Part shown: positions 25,541-34,905 of the stretch, piece after piece
How the letters are laid out: each line of letters opens with the position of its first letter
Numbering within the stretch: the stretch's first letter is position 1
Assembly (NCBI GenBank): GCA_018656645.1
Contig: JABHZL010000099.1
Span: forward strand, 1 to 35,809
From: Phycisphaerae bacterium
GTDB lineage: Bacteria; Planctomycetota; Phycisphaerae; Phycisphaerales; SM1A02
Direction: 5' to 3'
Length of the DNA: 35,809 nt
Position numbers and translations under genes: made by a program
The notes under the pieces: generated by a model
Database searches by the model: none
Seen by the model: only the letters and a program-made list of their open reading frames with translations
Told to the model about the DNA's origin: nothing

Positions 25541-25570
25541 AGTATACAGCCATCAGGTGCAGCCCAACAA
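25541..25570 (-). promoter_or_regulatory. Promoter of the MoxR gene
   Basis: On the minus strand TTGTTG (25565-25570), an 18-nt spacer and TATACT (25541-25546). GTG 25528 follows after 12 nt, so the leader would be about 6 nt. Confidence 0.5.
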
Positions 25571-25585
25571 GAGATACACCGAAAC

Positions 25586-26482
25586 ATGCAATTAAATCAA
25601 GAATCACCAATCGCCAACCAGTTACGGAATATGGTTGTGAACCGCCAACTATCTTGTGCTAGGTGCGGGTATGACCTCAAATCACTTTCCGCTGATAGTA
25701 ATTGCCCAGAGTGCGGGGAACCGATTCGCTTAACAATAATCGATTCAGTTGACCCTGCATCAAGACGCCTTCCACCAATTGAGAACCCCTTTGCAACTGG
25801 CAATGCACTTGTTGGAGTATCTGTATTTCTTTTTCTTTCTGTTTCGTGTGCAGTTTTGGTTTTGTTGAGTAAATCACCCTCATCTTTGCCAATTCCAAGC
25901 GTTATTCGCACTCTTAATGATCCTATTTGGCTATGTGTTTCATCAGCACTTGCTGGCCTTGCGTTTATTTGTTTAACACCGATTATGCGAATGTGTCGCC
26001 GTGGTTTGATTCAAGGTTGTAAATTGGGCATTGCTCTAACCGGTTTAGGATTGCTTTCCTTCGCCATCTTAATGGGCGCATCTCGTTGGGTCGTTCTTGG
26101 TGGAGTTGACAGGAGTGCTGTCTTAACGCTTTTATTTGATTCGATACTTCCATTAATTTCACTTGGAATTGCATTTACTGGTCTTCGCAGGTTGGTGCCT
26201 AGGCTTGGGCAACGTTCTCGCGAATTTCGCCTTGCCCAAGGAAGCCGCCAACGAATGAATGATCTCCTTGCTGCGCTGCTTTTTGCAGCCATAGGGAGGA
26301 TCTTTATTTTAATTTCTTCCCACGATTCCAATCTAGCAACTCTTGGCATGATCATTATGGTTTTGAGTATCACCTTGATCGTTGTTGGGCTCATCTATCT
26401 CATTCGCAACACGCTTTGGATCCGATCTGCCCTCTGTTCACCTCCGCCATCTCTTGGGCAACTTCTCAAGCCCAAAAGCTGA
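25586..26482 (+). CDS. Membrane protein with N-terminal CPECG-type zinc ribbon
   Basis: A 298-residue protein from ATG 25586; the frame opens at 25511, but that part overlaps the MoxR promoter. C24, C27, C40 and C43 in CARCGYDL and CPECGEP form a small zinc ribbon of a kind very common in Phycisphaerales membrane proteins. It is followed by about six to seven hydrophobic segments (from ~73 on) with basic loops (RMCRRG, RRLVPRLGQRSR). No catalytic motif is evident and its function is unknown. It is divergent from the MoxR gene with 57 bp between the starts. GATACACC just upstream resembles the -10 region of the 894 gene, only 5 nt before the ATG. Confidence 0.72.
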   Translation: MQLNQESPIANQLRNMVVNRQLSCARCGYDLKSLSADSNCPECGEPIRLTIIDSVDPASRRLPPIENPFATGNALVGVSVFLFLSVSCAVLVLLSKSPSSLPIPSVIRTLNDPIWLCVSSALAGLAFICLTPIMRMCRRGLIQGCKLGIALTGLGLLSFAILMGASRWVVLGGVDRSAVLTLLFDSILPLISLGIAFTGLRRLVPRLGQRSREFRLAQGSRQRMNDLLAALLFAAIGRIFILISSHDSNLATLGMIIMVLSITLIVVGLIYLIRNTLWIRSALCSPPPSLGQLLKPKS

Positions 26483-26592
26483 CCCATGGCGATAATTCAT
26501 TGAAATCTGCCAGCATGGCAGTGTTTGTGGCTTCAATAGCAAAAATGTGGAGTTAAGTGCCATCGAAGGGGAGGGTTGGGCTACTTTTTGGC

Positions 26593-26619
26593 GCACCATT
26601 TGTACCTATTACATGGTGC
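26593..26619 (+). promoter_or_regulatory. Inverted repeat upstream of groEL1, candidate operator
   Basis: GCACCAT (26593-26599), 13 nt, ATGGTGC (26613-26619) form a perfect 7-bp inverted repeat about 85 nt before the groEL1 start. Spacing and sequence differ from the classical CIRCE element (TTAGCACTC-N9-GAGTGCTAA), so HrcA control is not shown. The rest of 26483-26659 has no gene or clear -10/-35 pair. Confidence 0.35.
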
Positions 26620-26659
26620 TGTGGTGCAATGTGCCTGCGGTGATTGATTAGGAAGAGGT

Positions 26660-26684
26660 CTTTTCGCCTAAAAATGGCGAAAAG
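26660..26684 (+). promoter_or_regulatory. Hairpin just ahead of the groEL1 ribosome binding site
   Basis: CTTTTCGCC (26660-26668) and GGCGAAAAG (26676-26684) form a perfect 9-bp stem with a 7-nt AT loop. The Shine-Dalgarno AGGAG begins 7 nt later and ATG is at 26704. No T-tract follows. It could be a 5' stabilising stem, a protein-binding site or a thermosensor. Confidence 0.5.
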
Positions 26685-26703
26685 AACCAAAGGAGACAAA
26701 CCC

Positions 26704-28392
26704 ATGGCCGCAAAAGATTTGGTCTTTGATGTCGAAGCTCGAAAAAAGATGTTGCAAGGCGTTGAAAAACTCGCCTCCGCAGTCAAGTCAACCCTTGGAC
26801 CACGCGGCAGAAATGCTGTATTGGACAAATCTTGGGGTGGACCAACTGTCACCAAAGATGGCGTGACTGTTGCTGAAGAAATTGAACTTCGCGACAAAAT
26901 AGAAAACCAAGGTGCTCAGCTTGTGAAAGAAGTTGCTTCAAAAACTTCTGATGATGCCGGTGATGGCACAACGACTGCAACAGTTCTTGCCGAAGCCATC
27001 TTTAAAAGTGGACTTAGGCACCTTGCTGCTGGAGCAGATGCAAACGCATTGGTTCGCGGCATTCGTAGGGCAACAGAAACTGTTACCGAATCAATTCGGG
27101 GTATGTCAACATCGGTTGAAAATAACATTGAAGCTGTCGCAACAATCTCTGCAAACAACGATCCTGAAGTGGGCAAGATTATGGCAAACGCTTTTTCCAA
27201 AGTTGGAAAAGATGGCGTAATTACAGTTGAAGAAGGCAAGAGTCTTGATACGACAGTTGATGTTGTCGAAGGCATGCAGTTTGATCGAGGTTTCCTCAGT
27301 CCAAACTTTGTTACTGATATGGACAACATGACAGTGACGCTTTCTAAACCCCTCGTCCTGATTTACGAAGATAAACTTGATTCGGCAAAACAAATTGTTC
27401 CGCTTCTTGAAAAAGTAATGGAATCAAAACGTCCGCTGCTCATCATTGCAGAAGATATCACGGGTGAAGCGCTTTCTACACTCGTGATCAATAAACTTCG
27501 CGGTGTTTTGCAAGTTGTTGCTGTGAAAGCCCCAGGATATGGCGATCGTCGAAAAGCAATGCTCGAAGACATCGCAGTTCTTACTGGTGGCGAAGCAATC
27601 ATGAAAGATCTTGGTTTGGATATCGAAAAACTGAGCCTTGGCCAACTTGGTCAGGCGAAGAAAGTCGAAGTAACAAACAACACAACGATCGTCATGGAAG
27701 GTGCTGGAACAACATCCGACATTCAAAGCAGAATTGCACGAATTCGTGATGAAATTTCAAATAGCACTTCAGATTACGATTGTGAAAAATTACAAGAACG
27801 ACTAGCCAAACTTGCTGGAGGCATAGCGCAAATTAACGTTGGCGCTGCAACTGAAGCAGAGTTGAAGGAACGCAAGGCTCGCGTAGAAGATGCACTGCAC
27901 GCAACACGTGCTGCAATCGACGAAGGTGTAGTTCCCGGTGGTGGCGTGAGTTTTATCCGTTCTATACCTTCACTCGAAAAAGCGCGTAAGGCCGCCAAGG
28001 GTGACGAAAAAACTGGTGTAGATACAATTGCTGATGCACTTGTGGTACCACTTAGAACAATTGCAGATAACGCTGGTGCAAAGGGCACGGTTGTCGTTGC
28101 AAAAGTAACAGAGCAAAAAGGAAGCCATGGATTCAATGCATTGACGCTTGAATACGGTGACCTTCTTGCAGATGGCGTCATGACCCCTGCGAAAGTAGAT
28201 CGTTGTGCGTTACAAAACGCAGCGTCCGTTGCGTGCATGATGTTGTCAACCGATTGCATTATCACAAGCCAACCCCAAGAAGAAGAGCCAATGCCAGCTG
28301 GCGGCGGAATGGATCCAATGGGCGGCATGGGTGGCATGGGCGGTATGGGTGGTATGCCAGGAATGGGCGGCATGCCGGGCATGGGCTTTTAA
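26704..28392 (+). CDS. groEL: Chaperonin GroEL, paralogue 1 (with GGM tail)
   Basis: A 562-residue Hsp60 subunit forming the ATP-driven folding ring. The ATP site has [16 protein letters not shown] and the hydrolytic Asp in [21 protein letters not shown]; the apical domain has [14 protein letters not shown] and [15 protein letters not shown]. The C-terminus is a long Gly-Met-rich tail (repeats of GGM and PGM ending GMGF), which in E. coli-like GroEL lines the cavity. Residue 201 is Asn in LSPNF, where E. coli has Tyr203, a residue important for binding polypeptide and GroES. The start is fixed by AGGAG 8 nt before ATG 26704. It lies first in the cluster, ahead of groES, the reverse of the common order. 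Confidence 0.97.
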   Translation: MAAKDLVFDVEARKKMLQGVEKLASAVKSTLGPRGRNAVLDKSWGGPTVTKDGVTVAEEIELRDKIENQGAQLVKEVASKTSDDAGDGTTTATVLAEAIFKSGLRHLAAGADANALVRGIRRATETVTESIRGMSTSVENNIEAVATISANNDPEVGKIMANAFSKVGKDGVITVEEGKSLDTTVDVVEGMQFDRGFLSPNFVTDMDNMTVTLSKPLVLIYEDKLDSAKQIVPLLEKVMESKRPLLIIAEDITGEALSTLVINKLRGVLQVVAVKAPGYGDRRKAMLEDIAVLTGGEAIMKDLGLDIEKLSLGQLGQAKKVEVTNNTTIVMEGAGTTSDIQSRIARIRDEISNSTSDYDCEKLQERLAKLAGGIAQINVGAATEAELKERKARVEDALHATRAAIDEGVVPGGGVSFIRSIPSLEKARKAAKGDEKTGVDTIADALVVPLRTIADNAGAKGTVVVAKVTEQKGSHGFNALTLEYGDLLADGVMTPAKVDRCALQNAASVACMMLSTDCIITSQPQEEEPMPAGGGMDPMGGMGGMGGMGGMPGMGGMPGMGF

Positions 28393-28432
28393 TCGAAAAC
28401 TAATCAACTAATACAAAATTATGGAGGCCATC

Positions 28433-28723
28433 ATGGCAGTAAAACCACTAGAAGACAGAATTTTAATTCAACCACTTGAAAGAGAAACTAAAACAGCATC
28501 AGGTATTTTTCTACCCGAATCAGCAACCGAAAAACCAATGCAAGGAAAAGTTGTAGCGACTGGACCTGGCAAACTGCTTGACAGCGGCGAACGTGCTTCA
28601 ATGTCAGTGAAAAAGGGTGACACGGTTGTATTTGGAAAATACTCCGGTACAGAAATTGAAATCAAAGGCACAACACACCTCATCGTTCGCGAAAGCGATT
28701 TATTGGGTTTGATCCAAAACTAA
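28433..28723 (+). CDS. groES: Co-chaperonin GroES
   Basis: A 96-residue Hsp10 lid of the chaperonin. [12 protein letters not shown] opens the beta barrel, the mobile loop is [17 protein letters not shown], and [26 protein letters not shown] and the closing [10 protein letters not shown] are family features. The frame begins at ATG 28421, but GGAGG lies 7 nt before ATG 28433, so the later start is chosen. It sits between the two groEL genes with 40 and 28 nt gaps and presumably serves both. Confidence 0.97.
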   Translation: MAVKPLEDRILIQPLERETKTASGIFLPESATEKPMQGKVVATGPGKLLDSGERASMSVKKGDTVVFGKYSGTEIEIKGTTHLIVRESDLLGLIQN

Positions 28724-28751
28724 TTACACCTCTTACAAAGAAGAGAACATT

Positions 28752-30365
28752 ATGACAGCTAAACAAATGAAATTTGATACAGCCGCGCACGAGGAGTTTC
28801 TTGCCGGCATTGAAAAAATGACGAAAGCGGTTGGCCTTACACTGGGTCCTGCGGGACGCAATGTCGTTGTACAAAAATCGTACGGCGGACCATCTGTAAC
28901 GAAAGACGGGGTATCGGTTGCAAAGGAAATTGATCTTCCTGATCAATTTGAAAACATGGGCGCAAAAATGTTGCACCAAGTTGCAAAGAAAACAGCAGAT
29001 GTCGCTGGTGACGGAACGACAAGTGCGACCGTTTTAGCAGAGTCTATTTTTAGAAATGGACTTAGGCATGTCGCAGTTGGTGCAAACCCGGTCATTGTTC
29101 AACGTGGCATTATGGCAGCAGCAAAAGCAGCAACGAGTGCAGTTGATGAGATGTCCAAAAAGTGCAAGGGTCACGAAGATCTGAAAAAAGTCGCAACAGT
29201 TTCCGCAAATCACGACGATTCAATTGGCAGCATCATCGCCGAAGCAATTGACAAGGTTGGTGGAGAAGGTGTTGTTGAAGTTGAAGAGGGCCAAACAGCT
29301 CAGACCACAATCGAATATGTAGAAGGCATGGCTTTTGACAAAGGTTTTCTTAGTCCATACTTCATGACTGATCCAAAAACATCTGAGTGTATTCTTGAAG
29401 ATAGCGACATTCTGATCTACGAAAAGAAGATTTCGAACCTAGCAGATTTGCTTCCACTGTTGAACAAAATTGCTGCTTCGAGCAAGCCTTTGCTTTTGAT
29501 TGCTGAAGATATTGAGAACGAAGCACTCGCAGCGTTGGTTATTAACCGGCTTCGAGGATCATTGAAAATATGTGCAGTAAAAGCACCTGGATTCGGCGAC
29601 CGCCGTAAGGCGATGCTCGGTGATATCGCTGCGTTGACAGGTGCTACCTTCTTCTCAGAAGATCTTGGTAGAAATCTTGAAGATGTTGAACTTAATGAAC
29701 TTGGTTCTGCAAAACGAATTGTTGTGACAAAAGATGGAACAACAATCGTACGCGGTGCTGGAAAGAAAAAAGACATCGACGCTCGGATTGGTCAAATCAA
29801 TGCACAAATCGAGCGATCAACGAGTGATTATGATAAAGAAAAGCTGCAAGAGCGTCTTGCAAAACTTACCGGCGGTGTTGCTGTAATCCAAGTTGGCGGT
29901 GGCAGTGAAATAGAAATGAAAGAACGCAAAGACCGCGTCGATGACGCACTTGCTGCAACACGCGCTGCTGCAAAAGAAGGCTATGTTGTTGGCGGTGGCG
30001 TTTCGTACATTCGCGCAATTGAAGCTGTTGAAAAAGCACGCAAAAATGCAAAGGGTGATGCAAAGTTAGGGTTTGATATTCTTGTGTCTGCACTTGAAGC
30101 ACCAGCAGCATTGATCGCATCTAACGGCGGCAGCGACGGCGATGTAGTTGTTGAAAAAATCAAAGAAGGCAAAGCTGGGTTTGGTTTTAATGCAATGACT
30201 CGTGACTATGAAGATTTGATCAATGCCGGTATTATCGATCCCGCACTTGTTGTTCGAACGGCAATACAAAATGCTGCTTCGGTTTCAGGTTTGATGCTGA
30301 CAACAAATGTTGTGATCACTGATCTGAACGATGACGACGATCCAATCGAGAATGCTATTTGCTAA
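28752..30365 (+). CDS. groEL: Chaperonin GroEL, paralogue 2 (acidic tail, no GGM)
   Basis: A 537-residue second Hsp60. The ATP site reads [17 protein letters not shown] and the catalytic Asp is in [21 protein letters not shown]. The apical face keeps the Tyr lost in paralogue 1 (FLSPYF). The tail has no Gly-Met repeats and ends [12 protein letters not shown], so the cavity floor would be acidic rather than flexible and hydrophobic. A GAAGAG ribosome site precedes ATG 28752. Whether the two paralogues form separate or mixed rings cannot be told from sequence; differences in tail and apical face suggest different substrate ranges. Confidence 0.96.
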   Translation: MTAKQMKFDTAAHEEFLAGIEKMTKAVGLTLGPAGRNVVVQKSYGGPSVTKDGVSVAKEIDLPDQFENMGAKMLHQVAKKTADVAGDGTTSATVLAESIFRNGLRHVAVGANPVIVQRGIMAAAKAATSAVDEMSKKCKGHEDLKKVATVSANHDDSIGSIIAEAIDKVGGEGVVEVEEGQTAQTTIEYVEGMAFDKGFLSPYFMTDPKTSECILEDSDILIYEKKISNLADLLPLLNKIAASSKPLLLIAEDIENEALAALVINRLRGSLKICAVKAPGFGDRRKAMLGDIAALTGATFFSEDLGRNLEDVELNELGSAKRIVVTKDGTTIVRGAGKKKDIDARIGQINAQIERSTSDYDKEKLQERLAKLTGGVAVIQVGGGSEIEMKERKDRVDDALAATRAAAKEGYVVGGGVSYIRAIEAVEKARKNAKGDAKLGFDILVSALEAPAALIASNGGSDGDVVVEKIKEGKAGFGFNAMTRDYEDLINAGIIDPALVVRTAIQNAASVSGLMLTTNVVITDLNDDDDPIENAIC

Positions 30366-30368
30366 TGA

Positions 30369-31580
<1,212 letters not shown>

Positions 31581-31595
31581 ATTAAGGATTAACAG

Positions 31596-32120
31596 ATGAT
31601 GACTGAACACCCCGAGGAACAAGTTGATATGCAAGAGACTGAGCTGCCCACAGAAGAAGCTGCTACCGAAGAACCGCAACTCTGCGCAGAAGATCAATTA
31701 CGCCTTGAATTGCACGAGGCGAATGAAGCAAAATTGCGAGCACTCGCTGATTTTAAAAACTACCAACGTCGTTCAATTGAAAACGAAGCGCGTGCTGTGG
31801 AAAGCGGAATGGTTAGGGTTGTTCGTTCAATTCTCCCCTCGGTTGAGCAAATGAATTTAGCAATTGCTCATGGTGGAGACGCTGCAGTAGTTCAAGGATT
31901 CCAAATGGCACTCGATGAACTTATGAAGGGACTTTCTGAGTGTGGCGTTTCAACAATTGCACCAGAAACAGGCGATGCGTTTGATCCTCAAATGCATGAA
32001 GCAATGATGCGCCAAGAAGTAGAAGGTGTTGAAACCGACCATGTTGTTTCCTTGATGCAAACAGGGTTTCGGTTAGGTGATATCGTTCTTCAACCAGCAA
32101 AAGTATCTGTCGGCGGTTAA
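31596..32120 (+). CDS. grpE: Nucleotide exchange factor GrpE
   Basis: A 174-residue protein that releases ADP from DnaK. An acidic disordered N-terminus (~1-35) is followed by the long dimerisation helix (DQLRLELHEANEAKLRALADFKNYQRR, family-typical DFxNYxRR), a linker, and the beta-wing domain with GDAFDPQMHEAMMRQE and the closing GFRLGDIVLQPAKVSVG. AAGGAT gives a ribosome site. It is encoded straight after dnaJ, and its stop is 2 nt before the FmdB-type gene. Confidence 0.96.
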   Translation: MMTEHPEEQVDMQETELPTEEAATEEPQLCAEDQLRLELHEANEAKLRALADFKNYQRRSIENEARAVESGMVRVVRSILPSVEQMNLAIAHGGDAAVVQGFQMALDELMKGLSECGVSTIAPETGDAFDPQMHEAMMRQEVEGVETDHVVSLMQTGFRLGDIVLQPAKVSVGG

Positions 32121-32122
32121 TC

Positions 32123-32428
32123 ATGCCAACGTATGACTACAGATGCGACAGTTGTGGGCACACATTTGAACTTTTTCAACAAATGTCTGCATCTGTAAAA
32201 AAGAAATGCCCGCAGTGTGCGAAGCTGAAACTCAAAAGGCTTATCGGTACCGGTTCCGCGGTGATGTTTAAGGGAAGTGGTTTCTATGAAACCGATTATC
32301 GCAGTGATTCATACAAGAAAGCTGCAAAAGCTGACAAAGAGTCGTCAAAACCAAAAGACAAAAAAACGGATACAAAAAAGAAGAGTGAAACGAAAAAAGG
32401 CTCTACTTCTCCTAAAAAGACTGATTAG
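32123..32428 (+). CDS. FmdB-family zinc ribbon protein with Lys-rich tail
   Basis: A 101-residue protein. MPTYDYRCDSCGHTFELFQ opens the classical FmdB zinc ribbon; CDSC and CPQC supply four Cys ligands, and the GSAVMFKGSGFYETDYR segment closes the conserved part at about residue 62. The last ~40 residues are nearly all Lys, Ser, Thr and Asp, a disordered basic tail. It starts 2 nt after grpE and so belongs to the chaperone transcript. FmdB proteins are small regulators of unclear action; nucleic-acid or ribosome contact would suit the tail but is inference. Confidence 0.9.
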   Translation: MPTYDYRCDSCGHTFELFQQMSASVKKKCPQCAKLKLKRLIGTGSAVMFKGSGFYETDYRSDSYKKAAKADKESSKPKDKKTDTKKKSETKKGSTSPKKTD

Positions 32429-32491
32429 TTTGGCTGAGATCTTCTTTCCAAAATCATAAGTCCCAATCCAAATACTGATAGCATTTACGCC

Positions 32492-34870
32492 ATGCCCCTA
32501 CGATTTTCAAACCGAATACTCGACCATTTGAAACACACTTCCTATCGACCTGTGTTTGCAAAAGTTATTGCGCGCGATCTTCGCGTTGATTCTGAAGATA
32601 GGTCGGCGTTTGATGATGCGATTAAACGAGCGGTAAAAGAAGGCTTAATCGAAATAGGGAACGACGATTGTGTTCGTTTACCCGCACTTACTGATGAAAT
32701 TACTGGTGTGTATCGGTCAAATAAGCGAGGTTTTGGATTTGTCACACCAGACCAACTTTTTCGAGAGGGAGATGTGTACATTGCATCCGGTGCTTCTGGT
32801 GATGCGGTATCTGGTGACAAAGTTAGCGTTGTTATTTCCAAAAATAATCACTGGAAGGGCAGAGGTCCCGCCGGAAGAATCACCGAGGTTTTGAAGCGTG
32901 GACGAGGTGACTTTGTAGGTTCTTTATTTAAGCGTGGTAACACGTGGTTTGCGCAGCCAGATGGTAGAGAACTGCATGACCCAATCATTATTCGTGATCC
33001 AAGTGCAAAGAATGCAAAAGCTGGCGACAAAATAGTTTTTGAAATGCTGCATTTTCCAGAAAAAGATTATTACGGCGAAGGTGTAATTACTCGAGTTCTT
33101 GGCGAATCGGGTCGCCCCGATGTTGAAACGCAAGCAGTAATACTTGCGTTTGGACTTGCAGAAGATTTTGATGATAAGACGAAAGAAGAAGCACGAAAAT
33201 CCGCCTCAATTTTTGAAGAGGGTTCAGATGCTGGTAGGGAAGATCTAACTGAAACATTTATTTTCACCATTGACCCACCAAACGCAAAAGATTTTGATGA
33301 TGCGATTAACATTATGGTTGATCCAGAAACAGGCGAGTGGGAACTTGGTGTGCACATTGCAGATGTAGCAAGTTTCGTCACCCCCGGAAGTTCTCTTGAC
33401 CAAACTGCAATTGACCGAGGAAACAGTGTGTACCTTCCTCGCCACGTTGTTCCGATGTTGCCAGAAGTATTATCAAATGGTGTTTGTTCATTACAGGAAG
33501 GCGTTCGCAGGTGGGCAAAATCTGTTTTTATTCGTTTTAATAATAAAGGGAAAGTTGTTTCGCATCGTCTTCGAAACAGCGTGATTTGTTCTGCAAAAAG
33601 ATTAACTTACTTAGAAGCGCAAGCACTCATTGATGGTGATGAAAAAGAAGCAAGAAAAAACTCTGTAACCGGCGGAGCCTACACACCAGAATTAGTGGAA
33701 ACGCTTACTCTTGCTAACACACTCGCTAAAAAATTGCTTGCTCGCCGCAGGCGCGATGGCATGATCGAATTACAACTTCCAGAAGTAGAACTTGAATTTG
33801 ATGATGATGGTCATGTGATCGACGCGCATCCGGAAGATGATGCATTTACGCACAGAATTATTGAAATGTTCATGGTGGAAGCGAATGAAGCAGTTGCAAG
33901 AACATTTCATGGTATTGAAGTACCAGCACTTCGACGAATTCACCCTGAACCCAAATTTGGTGACATCGAAGAACTTCGGTTGTTTGCTCGTTCTGTGGGT
34001 GTTGGAATTTCTGAAGAGCCAACAAGAGCGGATTTGCAAAAACTTCTCAATATTACTGCAGAAGGAACAGCGTCTCGTGCGGTGCATTTTGCGGTGTTGC
34101 GAACACTTTCTCAAGCAACGTACAGCCCAGTTGAGGTTGGTCATTTTGCGCTTGCAAGTGAACACTACCTTCACTTTACAAGTCCAATCCGTCGCTATCC
34201 AGATTTGCTTGTGCACAGAGCACTTGAAGCGTATCTCTATCACACAGATAACGGAAAATCTATTGGGGGAGGAAAAAATCGCCGCGCGCTGCTTGGGCAC
34301 CTGAGGGATGACACACGCGTTCTTGACGAGGGAAGTTTAATTGAAATGGGAAACCACTGTTCTTCCACAGAACGAAATGCAGAGCAAGCGGAGCGGTCAC
34401 TTCGCACATTCCTTGTGATGCAATTTCTATATGAACATCACCTCGGTAACGAGTTTGATGCAATTATTACTGGTTTCTCTGGAATGGGAATGTTCGTTTC
34501 ACTAGAAAGATTTCTCGTTGAGGGATTGGCAAAGTTTGACATGATCAAACGAGAAACGAAAAGAAATGACAAGTGGGTCAAGATGGAAGGGACGGGAAGA
34601 ATAGTTGCTCAGCGTTCGGGCGAAGTGCTTTCTGTAGGTGACCGAGTTGTTGTACAAATTACTGCTATTGATTTACCAACAAGGCAGATGGAATTGCGAG
34701 TAACTGAAATGCCAAGTCGGACGCTAGACGATCTTGAACCAGATCCAGAACCAGTGCGGCATCACAAAAAAGAAAAAAGTCGCAAAAAAGGTCAAATACT
34801 TAAAGAGGGTAGGGGCAACCATAAAAAATCAAAACACGGCCGTAAAGGCAAAGGGCGTAAACGCCGGTAG
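32492..34870 (+). CDS. rnr: Ribonuclease R (3'-5' exoribonuclease)
   Basis: A 792-residue processive exonuclease that degrades structured RNA and takes part in rRNA and mRNA quality control. Domains in order: a winged-helix N-terminus (about 1-65), cold-shock domains (from TGVYRSNKRGFGFVTPD), the RNB catalytic domain with the metal-binding acidic cluster in TIDPPNAKDFDDAI and DRGNSVYLPRHVVPMLPE, an S1 domain (ITGFSGMGMFVSLERFLVEGL), and a Lys/Arg-rich C-terminal tail of ~45 residues (HHKKEKSRKKG to KGRKRR). That tail is typical of RNase R rather than RNase II. No clear Shine-Dalgarno precedes ATG 32492; TAGCAT 7 nt upstream could be a -10 box. Confidence 0.95.
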   Translation: MPLRFSNRILDHLKHTSYRPVFAKVIARDLRVDSEDRSAFDDAIKRAVKEGLIEIGNDDCVRLPALTDEITGVYRSNKRGFGFVTPDQLFREGDVYIASGASGDAVSGDKVSVVISKNNHWKGRGPAGRITEVLKRGRGDFVGSLFKRGNTWFAQPDGRELHDPIIIRDPSAKNAKAGDKIVFEMLHFPEKDYYGEGVITRVLGESGRPDVETQAVILAFGLAEDFDDKTKEEARKSASIFEEGSDAGREDLTETFIFTIDPPNAKDFDDAINIMVDPETGEWELGVHIADVASFVTPGSSLDQTAIDRGNSVYLPRHVVPMLPEVLSNGVCSLQEGVRRWAKSVFIRFNNKGKVVSHRLRNSVICSAKRLTYLEAQALIDGDEKEARKNSVTGGAYTPELVETLTLANTLAKKLLARRRRDGMIELQLPEVELEFDDDGHVIDAHPEDDAFTHRIIEMFMVEANEAVARTFHGIEVPALRRIHPEPKFGDIEELRLFARSVGVGISEEPTRADLQKLLNITAEGTASRAVHFAVLRTLSQATYSPVEVGHFALASEHYLHFTSPIRRYPDLLVHRALEAYLYHTDNGKSIGGGKNRRALLGHLRDDTRVLDEGSLIEMGNHCSSTERNAEQAERSLRTFLVMQFLYEHHLGNEFDAIITGFSGMGMFVSLERFLVEGLAKFDMIKRETKRNDKWVKMEGTGRIVAQRSGEVLSVGDRVVVQITAIDLPTRQMELRVTEMPSRTLDDLEPDPEPVRHHKKEKSRKKGQILKEGRGNHKKSKHGRKGKGRKRR

Positions 34871-34905
34871 AAGCGTATCATGGGTGGGAAATATGGAGAT
34901 TTGTC

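Noticed and set aside
28316-28390. GGC-ATG tandem-like repeats at the 3' end of groEL1
   Set aside because: These are the codons of the GGM tail, normal for GroEL, and not a separate DNA repeat element.
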